Positions 35,370-42,844 of a stretch of DNA of 64,000 bases are shown here, one piece after another. The stretch is taken from NCBI RefSeq assembly GCF_003390375.1, contig NZ_QUOT01000001.1, positions 3,968,001 through 4,032,000 of the forward strand, written 5' to 3'. The translations under genes and the position numbers were made by a program. The stretch comes from Thalassotalea euphylliae (GTDB lineage Bacteria; Pseudomonadota; Gammaproteobacteria; Enterobacterales; Alteromonadaceae). The notes beneath the pieces are model-generated. The model saw nothing but the letters and a program-made list of their open reading frames with translations, was not told the DNA's origin and ran no database searches. The first letter of the stretch is position 1. Each line of letters begins with the position of its first letter.

Positions 35370-36628
35370 TGTTTAAAAAACTTGCAACGGCATTAGTAAT
35401 TGCATCTGCAGTAACGACTGTCCAATTACCGTTCTCTTTTGACGTTCAAGCCGCAGAAGCAAAACAAGAGAAGAAAAAGCGTCCAACACAACTAGTTGGT
35501 CCATCAGTAGGTAAGAAAGTACAAAAAGCATTTGAACTTTACACTGCCGACGACATTGATGGTGCACTTGTTCTTTTGTTAGACATTGAAGCGAGCAAAC
35601 CATACGACAAAGCTTATGTAGCACGTATGATCGCGGTAATGTATGCAACCAAAGGCAACCAAGAAGAGAAAGCGATTAGCTATCTTAAGCAAGCGGTAGA
35701 GCCTGATATCCTAAACGAAGGCGATCACGGTGAATCAATCAAGTTACTTGCTGATTTGCAAATGCAAACCAAGAAGTACGAAGAAGCGCTTAAGAACTAT
35801 GAAGCTTGGATGGAGTTCACAGGTAAAGAAGACTCGCAAACTTACGTTAAGATTGCGCAGGCTTACTACGAACTTCGTCGCTTAGACAAAATGATTGAGC
35901 CTGCTGATAAGGCGATTGCGTTATTTGGTGACAAGCCAAATCAAAACCCTTACATCTTAAAGCTAACGTCTTACTACGAACGTAAGATGTACCGCGACGG
36001 TGTTAAGGTGCTTGAAACTGTATTGCAAATATTTCCTGAGAATAAGCAATGGTGGACGCAATTGGGTATGTTCTACTTATTAGTAGAAGATTACACAAAA
36101 GCATTGTCGACACTAGATATGGCATACAAGCAAGGTTTCTTAGAAAAAGAATCTGAGCTAAAAACTTTAGCAAGTTTGTACCAATCTAATGGTGTTCCGT
36201 TCAAAGCAGCTAAATTACTAGAGAAACATATTGGCTCTGGTGATATTAAGCGCGATGATCAAACATTATCGACACTAGCTAATGCATACCATGCAGCCCA
36301 AAATATTGCTACTGCTGCTAAATACTACGGTGAAGTTGCTAAGTTAACTAACGAAGCACAGCACTGGCGTAAGCAAGGCATGTTGTTAAAGCAAAGCGAG
36401 CAGTTCAAAAAGTCTATCGTTGCGCTTAACAAAGCACTCGATGCTGGTGTGAATAATAAAGGCCGTATTTATATGAGCCTAGCTGAAGCACACTTCTATT
36501 TGGGTCAGTACAAGCAAGCGCATGCAGAGATCTCTCGTGCAATGAAAGATCCTAAATCGCGTAAAGCAGCTCGCGGTTGGAAGTCATTTATTGAAGAAAC
36601 AGCACAACGCAAAGGTGTTGCTATTTAA
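35369..36628 (+). CDS. TPR-repeat periplasmic protein of the TonB2 system
   Basis: A 419-residue protein with a signal peptide (about 1-29, ending DVQAAEA) and tetratricopeptide repeats through most of the mature part (for example KYEEALKNYEAWMEF and QLGMFYLLVEDYTKALSTLD). TPR proteins of this kind close TtpC-type TonB operons and may help assemble the energiser or receptor contacts; the role is not established. It overlaps tonB by one base, and a strong terminator follows, so the operon runs 31682-36628. Confidence 0.85.
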   Translation: MFKKLATALVIASAVTTVQLPFSFDVQAAEAKQEKKKRPTQLVGPSVGKKVQKAFELYTADDIDGALVLLLDIEASKPYDKAYVARMIAVMYATKGNQEEKAISYLKQAVEPDILNEGDHGESIKLLADLQMQTKKYEEALKNYEAWMEFTGKEDSQTYVKIAQAYYELRRLDKMIEPADKAIALFGDKPNQNPYILKLTSYYERKMYRDGVKVLETVLQIFPENKQWWTQLGMFYLLVEDYTKALSTLDMAYKQGFLEKESELKTLASLYQSNGVPFKAAKLLEKHIGSGDIKRDDQTLSTLANAYHAAQNIATAAKYYGEVAKLTNEAQHWRKQGMLLKQSEQFKKSIVALNKALDAGVNNKGRIYMSLAEAHFYLGQYKQAHAEISRAMKDPKSRKAARGWKSFIEETAQRKGVAI

Positions 36629-36650
36629 TTTGGCTTTAGAACCAAACAAA

Positions 36651-36677
36651 AAACCAGCCTGATGGCTGGTTTTTTTA
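36651..36677 (+). terminator. Rho-independent terminator of the TonB2 operon
   Basis: Perfect nine-base stem AAACCAGCC (36651-36659) with GGCTGGTTT (36664-36672), TGAT loop, then a T run. Confidence 0.9.
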
Positions 36678-36702
36678 TACTTCAAGAAAATTACATAACT
36701 GA

Positions 36703-36862
36703 TACCAATTGAATTAATTAGTTGATCAATTATGGCGTAGGAAAAAGGTTCATAAACAAGGCGTTATTTCTTGTTAATTAGTTGTTCTAATTTCAAAAAT
36801 AACAACGCAGTTAGTGAGCATTTTAATCAGCTAGAATGATCAAGTATTTATTGAAATTGGTA
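36703..36862. repeat. MITE-like element, family 1 copy B (160 bp)
   Basis: The same length and ends (TACCAATT...AATTGGTA) as copy A at 15573-15732, with scattered substitutions and no length change visible. Four bases separate it from a different MITE-like element. Confidence 0.85.
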
Positions 36863-36865
36863 TGA

Positions 36866-37127
36866 TACCAACTTGAATAATTTTTTGATCACTCAGCGAG
36901 AATTTAAAGGCTTATAGACAAGGCTTGGCGTGCAGAGAATGGTTACTCCCTTGTTAAATGGCATAACGCAGTATATGAGCCTTTAAAACTCGCCTATGGG
37001 AATACATAAGCAGCATGATAACTACACAAAATTCACTCGATGTAGAGCAACTATATCGTCATAAATTTCGTTTGTTCTAATACTGCTTATGTCATTCTGA
37101 GAGGCTAAATAATTAATCAAATTGGTA
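36866..37127. repeat. MITE-like element, family 2 (262 bp)
   Basis: Ends are TACCAACTTGAATAATT and, on the other strand, TACCAATTTGATTAATT, an imperfect terminal inverted repeat that continues to CACTCAG/CTCTCAG. An internal pair AAAGGCTTATA/TATATGAGCCTTT supports a folded structure. No coding capacity. Related by its ends to family 1 but different inside. Confidence 0.75.
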
Positions 37128-37135
37128 TAGGCTAG

Positions 37136-38104
37136 CTACAATACTTCAGTACTTTCTATTTTTATGATTCGCTCGATTTCACTGACGATCTCAGCTTTGT
37201 GCTGCAGGGTCTTAATGGCCTCAAAAAGCGCTGCTGCTTGCGGGTAGAAATATTTCAAATATCGATACCACTGCTTTAAGCGACTTGAAAAGTAGAAAGG
37301 CTTAAATTCACCGTCATCCAGCTTAGTCCAATCTAGAATCAATTGACATGTCTCTTGCCATGTCATGGGGGTTTCGTTGTATTTCAGCACGTTTGCAAGG
37401 TTAGGTGTTGCAAGTGCTCCACGACCAATCATTAAATCACTACAGTGAGATTTTTCAATACATCGCTGAGCATCTGAACGTTGCCATATTTCGCCATTAG
37501 CAATAACTGGTATGGTTAGCTTTCTTTTAATATCGGCAATATACTCCCAATAAGCAGGAGGTTTATAACCTTGTCTTTTAGTTCGGGCATGAACCGTTAG
37601 CATGTCTGGCTGAGCCTGGGCGATAGCATCAACAATTTCATCAAGCAAGCTGGTATCATCGAATCCTAATCGTATTTTTGCAGACAGTGGCTGCTCAGTA
37701 CCAGATAGAGCAGACTTTACACTTGAAATGACTTGGTACATCAACTCAGGATCTTTAAGTAAGCTAGCGCCGCCTTGGCTTTTATTTACGGTTTTTGCAG
37801 GACAGCCAAAGTTAATATCAACACCACTTGTCCCTAATTCGTGGGCTATTAGGGCATTTTCTGCCATCCAGTTTGGATCTTGGCCCAGCAGCTGAATTCT
37901 TACAGGGGTTCCCGATGTTGTTTTACCGCCTAGTTTAAGCTCTGGACAAAGCTTGTAGAAAGTGTGTTTAGGGACTTTGCGATTAACTACCCGAACAAAT
38001 TCCGTTATGCATAAATCATAGTCATTAATCTGTGTGAGTAGATCGCGCATCAAGTGGTCAACGACCCCTTCCATTGGTGCTAAAAAAATTTGCTTTACGT
38101 TCAA
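37136..38104 (-). CDS. dusC: tRNA-dihydrouridine(16) synthase
   Basis: A 322-residue flavoprotein that reduces uridine 16 in tRNA. FLAPMEGVVDHLMRDLLT, NDYDLCITEFVRVV and VRIQLLGQDPNWMAENA follow E. coli DusC closely, and the catalytic-loop cysteine lies in NFGCPAKTVNKSQGG. FMN-binding KIRLGF, HARTKRQGY and NGEIW are present. The start appears to be TTG at 38104 because the alignment begins there and the upstream ATG is closed by a stop; its ribosome site is weak. The stop lies 8 bases from a MITE end. Confidence 0.92.
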   Translation of the reverse strand: MNVKQIFLAPMEGVVDHLMRDLLTQINDYDLCITEFVRVVNRKVPKHTFYKLCPELKLGGKTTSGTPVRIQLLGQDPNWMAENALIAHELGTSGVDINFGCPAKTVNKSQGGASLLKDPELMYQVISSVKSALSGTEQPLSAKIRLGFDDTSLLDEIVDAIAQAQPDMLTVHARTKRQGYKPPAYWEYIADIKRKLTIPVIANGEIWQRSDAQRCIEKSHCSDLMIGRGALATPNLANVLKYNETPMTWQETCQLILDWTKLDDGEFKPFYFSSRLKQWYRYLKYFYPQAAALFEAIKTLQHKAEIVSEIERIIKIESTEVL

Positions 38105-38162
38105 AATTATTCTTTCATAGAAGTGTAGGCTTGTATTTTAGCCTATTGATAAGGTCAAACAA

Positions 38163-38180
38163 ATTCTCACGCGAGAGAAT
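38163..38180. promoter_or_regulatory. operator-like inverted repeat upstream of the HvfA-like gene
   Basis: ATTCTC-N6-GAGAAT is a perfect interrupted palindrome lying 91 bases before the hvfA-like start, in the divergent gap with dusC. A regulator site is possible; no known consensus was recognised. Confidence 0.3.
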
Positions 38181-38270
38181 AAATTTGAAATAAATATGCT
38201 ATCTTAGAGGTCTAGATAAAAACACTTATAACAGTATAAGTTAGCTATATTTTTTATAACAAAGGAAAAC

Positions 38271-38663
38271 ATGATGAATTTAATCAAGAAATCAACTCTA
38301 GCTGCTGTAATGGGCTTATTTTCTTTAGGCCTTTTAGTTTCTGCGCCTGCGAAGGCTGATGTTAACCCGTTTGCTGTTGAAGACGTAGTTTCTGTGTCTG
38401 TTGCTGCTGGTGGCGACAAGTGTGGTGAAGGCAAGTGTGGTGAAGGTAAAGCCAAAGGTAAGTGCGGCGAAGGCAAATGTGGCGAAGGTAAAGCCAAAGG
38501 TAAATGCGGCGAAGGCAAGTGTGGTGAAGGTAAAGCCAAAGGCAAATGCGGCGAAGGCAAGTGTGGCGAAGGTAAAGCCAAAGGCAAATGCGGCGAAGGT
38601 AAATGCGGCGAAGGCAAGAAAAAAGCAAAAGGTAAGTGTGGCGAAGGTAAATGTGGTGGCTAA
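38271..38663 (+). CDS. hvfA: HvfA-type RiPP metallophore precursor (repeat-rich, secreted)
   Basis: A 130-residue protein. Residues 1-29 are a Sec signal ending APAKA; then a short spacer (DVNPFAVEDVVSVSVAAGGD); then six near-identical units built on KCGEGKCGEGKAKG, 14 residues each, giving 12 cysteines and six EGKCG motifs. HvfA-type precursors carry signal peptides and EGKCG motifs whose cysteines are converted by an HvfB (DUF692/MNIO) and HvfC pair into copper-binding thiooxazole groups. No such enzymes lie in this window, so the precursor is an orphan here. Start may be 38271 or 38274; AAAGGA is the ribosome site. Confidence 0.75.
   Translation: MMNLIKKSTLAAVMGLFSLGLLVSAPAKADVNPFAVEDVVSVSVAAGGDKCGEGKCGEGKAKGKCGEGKCGEGKAKGKCGEGKCGEGKAKGKCGEGKCGEGKAKGKCGEGKCGEGKKKAKGKCGEGKCGG
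38418..38660 (+). repeat. 42-bp in-frame tandem repeats inside the HvfA-like gene
   Basis: The 14-residue units correspond to a 42-base repeat in about five full copies plus a partial last one. Copies differ mostly at third codon positions (AAG/AAA, TGT/TGC, GGC/GGT), which points to selection on the protein as well as duplication. The repeat is expected to expand or contract in frame. Confidence 0.85.
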
Positions 38664-38748
38664 TTAACAGCCATACTCGTCAGATGAAATAACAGCTCGC
38701 TTATTTTATTTGCTAACTTAAGCCTTATTAGCTTAAGCACATTGATTG

Positions 38749-38778
38749 AACGGCTACCAATAGGTGGCCGTTTTTTAT
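38749..38778 (+). terminator. Rho-independent terminator after the HvfA-like gene
   Basis: AACGGCTACC (38749-38758) pairs with GGTGGCCGTT (38763-38772) with one wobble and a four-base loop, followed by a T run. A second, T-less hairpin CTTAAGC/GCTTAAG lies at 38717-38737. Confidence 0.8.
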
Positions 38779-38913
38779 TGCGATATAAAAATACATAAGA
38801 CATTTTTGTTCTTCTCATTTGAGTTTAAGCATAGGTGTAATGCATTTGTACAAAAGTAAACCAAGTTATGTGAATGTGTTAACAAGGTGTAATGTCATTT
38901 ATGGAAATGTAAA

Positions 38914-38931
38914 TGTAAGACATGTCGTACA
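38914..38931 (+). promoter_or_regulatory. GacA/UvrY upstream activating site of csrB
   Basis: TGTAAG-ACATGT-CGTACA matches the GacA-box consensus TGTAAG-N6-CTTACA at 11 of 12 defined positions with the correct spacing. It lies about 165 bases before the likely csrB transcript start, a usual distance for GacA control of csrB/rsmZ genes. Confidence 0.7.
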
Positions 38932-39069
38932 TGGATGTAGGATATTGAGTAAGTTGTTCGCGAAAAAAGGAAAGTGCATGAATAAAAAACCTTTAAATAC
39001 AGTTTGTTACAGTTTTTGTGTAAAAATTGCACTTCAGCCCATGAAAAATTTTTATCACACTTGCTAGTT

Positions 39070-39075
39070 TATAAT
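39070..39075 (+). promoter_or_regulatory. csrB: -10 element of the csrB promoter
   Basis: A perfect TATAAT lies about 7 bases before the presumed start. No good -35 is present at 17 bases, which fits a promoter that needs an activator such as GacA/UvrY. Confidence 0.6.
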
Positions 39076-39081
39076 CGCGGA

Positions 39082-39426
39082 TAACGTAATATTACAACTG
39101 TCAGGACGACACAGGAAATGAATTCCTGTCAAGGGAGGCCTTAGGATTAGGTCATGCAATAGGATATTGCATAGGATGATAGAACAAGGATGTGAATTAG
39201 CAAAGGAAAGCTAAGTTAAGGAAGATAAGCAGGTAAGCTTTAAACACAAGGTGTGTGTTACATTAGGAAATGTAGTCGCTTTAGGATTAGGCGGTAGGAC
39301 AGCGAAGGGATCGTTAGGATATACTAAGGACAGTTTCTTTAAGGATGAAGCGGGAAACACTAATTGTGCGCAGGATGCGCAACAAAGCTAGATAAAGAAA
39401 TGCGACTCTATGAGTCGCATTTTTTT
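39082..39426 (+). ncRNA. csrB: CsrB-type regulatory RNA (CsrA sponge)
   Basis: A roughly 345-base non-coding stretch with 18 GGA triplets counted by eye, most as AGGA, several in hairpin loops: ATGCAAT-AGGAT-ATTGCAT (39154-39172), ACATT-AGGA-AATGT (39260-39273), TGCGC-AGGAT-GCGCA (39367-39381). It ends in a perfect 11-base terminator stem (39398-39408 with 39412-39422) plus a T run. CsrB RNAs sequester the translational regulator CsrA through such motifs. A TATAAT box and GacA site lie upstream. No credible coding frame covers it. The 5' end is estimated. Confidence 0.88.
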
Positions 39427-39476
39427 ATGTCAAAAATTTAGTGACAGCGAACACCATGTAGCCAAATTAAGTGAAT

Positions 39477-40671
39477 TAGTTCAGACAAGATCTGACACAT
39501 CTTCTTGAAAAGTAGAGAGTTACCCGTTTTGATAAAGGTGCTGAATCTTTAATCAAAACAAACAAAGAGGTAACTCTCATGCTTCATACTAACAATCCAA
39601 TCATTAAACACAAAGCAGGTTTGCTCAACCTAGCTGAAGAACTTGGTAATGTATCCAGAGCTTGCAAAGTGATGGGCGTATCACGAGATACATTTTATCG
39701 TTATCAAGAGCTGGCTGAAGATGGCGGCATTGATGCGCTTATTGATAAGTCCCGCCGAAAACCAAATATAAAAAATCGTGTTGATGAAAAAACCGAAAAA
39801 GCAGTAATGGATTATGCCATTGAATACCCCGCGCACGGCCAAGTCAGAACCAGCAATGAACTTCGTAAGCAAGGCGTATTTGTATCTGCCAGTGGCGTGC
39901 GTTCAATCTGGTTGCGCCATGACTTAGAAAACTTCAAAAAACGGCTGAAAGCGCTTGAAGAGAAAGTCGCTAACGACGGCATCATTCTCACCGATGCTCA
40001 AGTTGCTGCACTTGAGAAGAAAAAGAACGATGATGAAGCTTGTGGCGAGATAGAAACGGCTCATCCGGGCTACCTAGGCTCACAGGACACGTTTTATGTG
40101 GGTAATCTAAAAGGTGTTGGCCGTATCTACCAGCAGACGTTCGTTGATACTTACAGCAAGGTTGCATTTGCCAAGCTCTACACAACGAAAACGCCAATCA
40201 CTGCTGCTGACATACTCAACGACAAGGTTTTGCCTTACTTCGAGCAGCACGAGCTACCAATGTTACGCATTCTCACAGACCGAGGCACTGAGTATTGTGG
40301 CAAGGTTGAACATCATGATTACCAGCTTTATCTAGCAATAAATGATATCGATCATACAAAAACGAAAGCGATGTCACCGCAGACAAATGGTATCTGTGAA
40401 CGTTTCCACAAAACAATATTGCAGGAGTTTTATCAGGTTACGTTCCGTAAGAGGCTCTATGGCTCGTTAGAGGAATTACAAAAGGATCTGGACGAATGGA
40501 TGGTTTATTACAATAATGATCGAACTCATCAGGGCAAAATGTGCTGTGGCAGAACGCCACTTGAAACATTACTTGATGGAAAATCGATTTGGGCTGAGAA
40601 GAATTTAGCTCAAATCTAAACTGACAGTCACCGATTGAAAAACGGGTAACTGTCAGATCAAGTCTGAACTA
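39477..40671 (+). mobile_element. IS481-type insertion sequence
   Basis: The element is bounded by TAGTTCAGACAAGATCTGACA on the left and the inverted TAGTTCAGACTTGATCTGACA on the right. Next to each, the sequence GTTACCCGTTTT also recurs inverted, but the left end has about 20 extra bases between the two blocks. It is about 1.2 kb and carries one intact transposase. No clear target duplication was found. It lies 51 bases after the csrB terminator and leaves csrB intact. Confidence 0.85.
39579..40619 (+). CDS. IS481-family transposase
   Basis: A 346-residue transposase: N-terminal helix-turn-helix (VSRACKVMGVSRDTFYRYQEL), linker, and an rve integrase core. The DDE residues can be placed in FVDTYSKVAFAKL, LRILTDRGTEYCG and the downstream NGICERFHKTILQEFY. 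The end YYNNDRTHQGKMCCGRTPLE is typical of the IS481 group. The frame is intact, so the element may be active. AAAGAGG serves as ribosome site. Confidence 0.92.
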   Translation: MLHTNNPIIKHKAGLLNLAEELGNVSRACKVMGVSRDTFYRYQELAEDGGIDALIDKSRRKPNIKNRVDEKTEKAVMDYAIEYPAHGQVRTSNELRKQGVFVSASGVRSIWLRHDLENFKKRLKALEEKVANDGIILTDAQVAALEKKKNDDEACGEIETAHPGYLGSQDTFYVGNLKGVGRIYQQTFVDTYSKVAFAKLYTTKTPITAADILNDKVLPYFEQHELPMLRILTDRGTEYCGKVEHHDYQLYLAINDIDHTKTKAMSPQTNGICERFHKTILQEFYQVTFRKRLYGSLEELQKDLDEWMVYYNNDRTHQGKMCCGRTPLETLLDGKSIWAEKNLAQI

Positions 40672-40759
40672 GTACAAATTAAGCATAAAAATAAATCAGG
40701 CGCTCGGGTATCTGAATTTTATTTGCTCGCTTAGCGGCTAGGCCCAGATTAGCTTAGTG

Positions 40760-41458
40760 CTAATCTTGATATCCCCATGGGGCTTTAGGTGGGGTGATTG
40801 GCTTCGTTAAGTCGAAATCAACGCGAAACTCTCTACCCTGTCTAACCATCCTATAGCTAAAACGATTTGGGTAAATAAACATTTGCCACGTATTATCAGC
40901 TGATTGTGGTATGCCTTGCTTTACAAAAAGCTCTTTTGAGTATTGATCTGCTGGAAATGACTGCACTTCTGGCCACCCAGCGTCAAGCGTGTGACCGCCA
41001 TACATGGTTTGTACATCATGGCTGCCATCGCGATGACGATGATCGTGTTTAAGTGACAATCCAGAGCCTGTTTTGGTGATAATCCAAGTACGTGATGCAT
41101 TTTTGCCAATGTGAAAAGGGATCTGTAGCTCTCGCTCATCGCATTTTCTAACATGCATTATCAGCTGCTTATCGTTGAAGCTATCGTTACCACCCGTATC
41201 AAGCGACACCTCGCCTGTAAATGCTTGGCCACAAAACGCTTTTATTCGATCAAAAAAAGCATCGTGTGAAGCAATAGATACTATCGGTGCAGGCATCACA
41301 ACTGGAGGGTGTGCTTGCGCTAGTTTGCCATCTTTCGGATTGCCAGCTGAAGCCGCTAGACTACTAAACGCCGATGCTATTAGCGCAGAGTATGCGATGT
41401 TTCGTGCTGATTTTTTAGTATTTAATAGAGTAGGAAATAACTTTCCAGTGATCGGCAT
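40760..41458 (-). CDS. Conserved secreted protein of unknown function
   Basis: A 232-residue protein with a long N-terminal region that looks like a signal sequence (NIAYSALIASAFSSLAASAG, about residues 20-39). The mature part has two cysteines (FCGQAF and RKCDE) and conserved-looking segments IPFHIGKNASRTWIITKTG, LKHDHRHRDGSHD, MYGGHT and a C-terminal FRVDFDLTKPITPP. I recognise it only as a conserved hypothetical; no enzyme motif is clear, though the HDHRHRDGSHD cluster could bind metal. It sits between two insertion sequences. A hairpin (40748-40766) covers the stop codon. Confidence 0.7.
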   Translation of the reverse strand: MPITGKLFPTLLNTKKSARNIAYSALIASAFSSLAASAGNPKDGKLAQAHPPVVMPAPIVSIASHDAFFDRIKAFCGQAFTGEVSLDTGGNDSFNDKQLIMHVRKCDERELQIPFHIGKNASRTWIITKTGSGLSLKHDHRHRDGSHDVQTMYGGHTLDAGWPEVQSFPADQYSKELFVKQGIPQSADNTWQMFIYPNRFSYRMVRQGREFRVDFDLTKPITPPKAPWGYQD

Positions 41459-41675
41459 GTGTTGTCCTTGTTGAAGTTAATAGTGTTTAACTGTTTTTAG
41501 CTGAGTTTTGCAAATAATAAAGTGAATATTAATACGTATTCAACGAGCAATATACGTTAAATATCACTAGAATATCAGCCTGTTGCTTACTATATATTTT
41601 CCTTTCTATAAATGTGAATCGACCAGATTTTCCTAGACACAAATAAGTTGTAAACTTTGTGTCCTAGGAGGATGA

Positions 41676-41969
41676 ATGAGCGCTAAAAGATTTCCCGAAG
41701 AATTTAAGGTTCAGGCCGTTAAGCAAGTGACTGAAAAAGGTCACTCCGTTGCAAGCGTTGCAGAACGGTTAGATATCTCGACAAATAGTCTTTATATCTG
41801 GTTAAAACGCTATGGCAGTAACAGCGAACACTACCAAGAATTATCCGAGCAAGAAAAGCGTATTAAAGCGCTTGAGAAAGAACTAAAGCGTACTCAACAA
41901 GAACGTGATCTATTAAAGGAAGCCGCCGTGTACTTTGCGGGCGAGTCAAAGAAAAGTACACGTTCATAA
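41676..41969 (+). CDS. IS3-family transposase OrfA
   Basis: A 97-residue DNA-binding subunit: helix-turn-helix KRFPEEFKVQAVKQVTEKG through SVASVAERLDISTNSLYIWLKRY, then a leucine-zipper helix (RIKALEKELKRTQQERDLLK). The reading frame of orfB is open from 41909 in the -1 frame, so an OrfAB fusion by ribosomal slippage in the A-rich stretch around 41948-41956 is expected, as in other IS3 elements. CCTAGGAGG is a strong ribosome site. Confidence 0.92.
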   Translation: MSAKRFPEEFKVQAVKQVTEKGHSVASVAERLDISTNSLYIWLKRYGSNSEHYQELSEQEKRIKALEKELKRTQQERDLLKEAAVYFAGESKKSTRS

Positions 41970-42001
41970 AGTCTCGGCTCAACCAATACCCCATAAAGCT
42001 G

Positions 42002-42826
42002 ATGTGCCAAGCGTTGCAAGTTCACCGCAGTGGCTTTCATGCTTGGTTGCAAAAGCCAGAATCCAAGCGAGCTAAGGATGACAAGCGCTTAACGGGTTTA
42101 ATCAAACAGTCTTGGCTTGAAAGCGGCTGCGTTTACGGTTATCGCAAAATTCAAAGTGATATGTTGGATTTAGGTGAAGTTTGCTCAAAGAATAGAGTTC
42201 ATCGATTAATGCAGTTATCAGGCATTCAAGCTCAAGTCGGCTATAAGAAGCGCAAAGGCAACTATGGCACTAAGCCTTCTGTGGTCGCAGATAACCAGTT
42301 AAAACGACAGTTTGATGTAGTACAGCCAAATCAAGCTTGGGTAACTGATATCACTTATATTGATACGCACGAAGGCTTTCTCTATTTAGCCGTAGTTATC
42401 GACTTGTTTTCTCGGCAAGTCGTTGGCTGGTCGATGCAATCGATGATGCATACTGATTTAGTCTTAAGTGCATTACTCGCTGCTGTATGGCGAAGAAAAC
42501 CTAAGCAAACGGTTATTATACATTCCGATCAAGGCAGCCAATTTACAGGTTATGACTGGCAACGATTTGCTGCTGAGCATAATTTATCACTCAGTATGAG
42601 TCGTAGAGGTAACTGCCATGATAATGCTGTTGCTGAGAGCTTCTTTCAGTTGCTAAAACGTGAACGGATCAAGCGAAGAAAATACAAAAATAGAGAAAAA
42701 GCTAAGGAAGATATTTTCGATTACATCGAAATGTTTTATAACAGCAAACGTAAACATGGTTATCTAAATAATCAGTCTCCAACTGACTATGATAAAACCT
42801 ATTTTATGAATCAAGAAAACGTCTAG
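42002..42826 (+). CDS. IS3-family transposase OrfB (integrase core)
   Basis: The catalytic part, read here from an ATG at 42002 but in truth open from 41909 and probably made as an OrfAB fusion; the frame before this ATG encodes a typical KYTFIKSRLNQYPIKL linker. The rve DDE core is visible: WVTDITYIDTHEGFLYL, VIIHSDQGSQFTGYDW and the later NAVAESFFQLLKRE. The end YNSKRKHGYLNNQSPTDY is typical. The frame is intact. Confidence 0.92.
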   Translation: MCQALQVHRSGFHAWLQKPESKRAKDDKRLTGLIKQSWLESGCVYGYRKIQSDMLDLGEVCSKNRVHRLMQLSGIQAQVGYKKRKGNYGTKPSVVADNQLKRQFDVVQPNQAWVTDITYIDTHEGFLYLAVVIDLFSRQVVGWSMQSMMHTDLVLSALLAAVWRRKPKQTVIIHSDQGSQFTGYDWQRFAAEHNLSLSMSRRGNCHDNAVAESFFQLLKRERIKRRKYKNREKAKEDIFDYIEMFYNSKRKHGYLNNQSPTDYDKTYFMNQENV

Positions 42827-42844
42827 GGTAGTCTGGTCGATTCA

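Larger units (their letters stand above)
41615..42844 (+). mobile_element. IS3-family insertion sequence with 3-bp target duplication
   Basis: Terminal inverted repeats TGAATCGACCAGATTTTCCT and, inverted at the right end, TGAATCGACCAGACTACCCT, both continuing to AGAC. The 1230-base element carries orfA and orfB in the usual -1 arrangement. ATG occurs immediately on both sides (41612-41614 and 42845-42847), a 3-base target duplication. The right copy is the start codon of the MATE gene. Confidence 0.9.

Noticed and set aside
38204..38617. Pro/His/Ser/Leu-rich reading frames antisense to the HvfA-like gene
   Set aside because: They are low-complexity mirrors of the 42-bp repeat and have no ribosome site; the plus-strand frame has a signal peptide and motif structure.
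36866..38663. Maturation genes (DUF692, DUF2063, DoxX) for the HvfA-like precursor
   Set aside because: None of the proteins on either side has the features of these families; the neighbours are dusC, csrB and an insertion sequence.
38819..39067. An 82-codon frame before csrB
   Set aside because: It covers the GacA box and promoter, has no ribosome site or recognisable domain, and its base pattern fits regulatory DNA.
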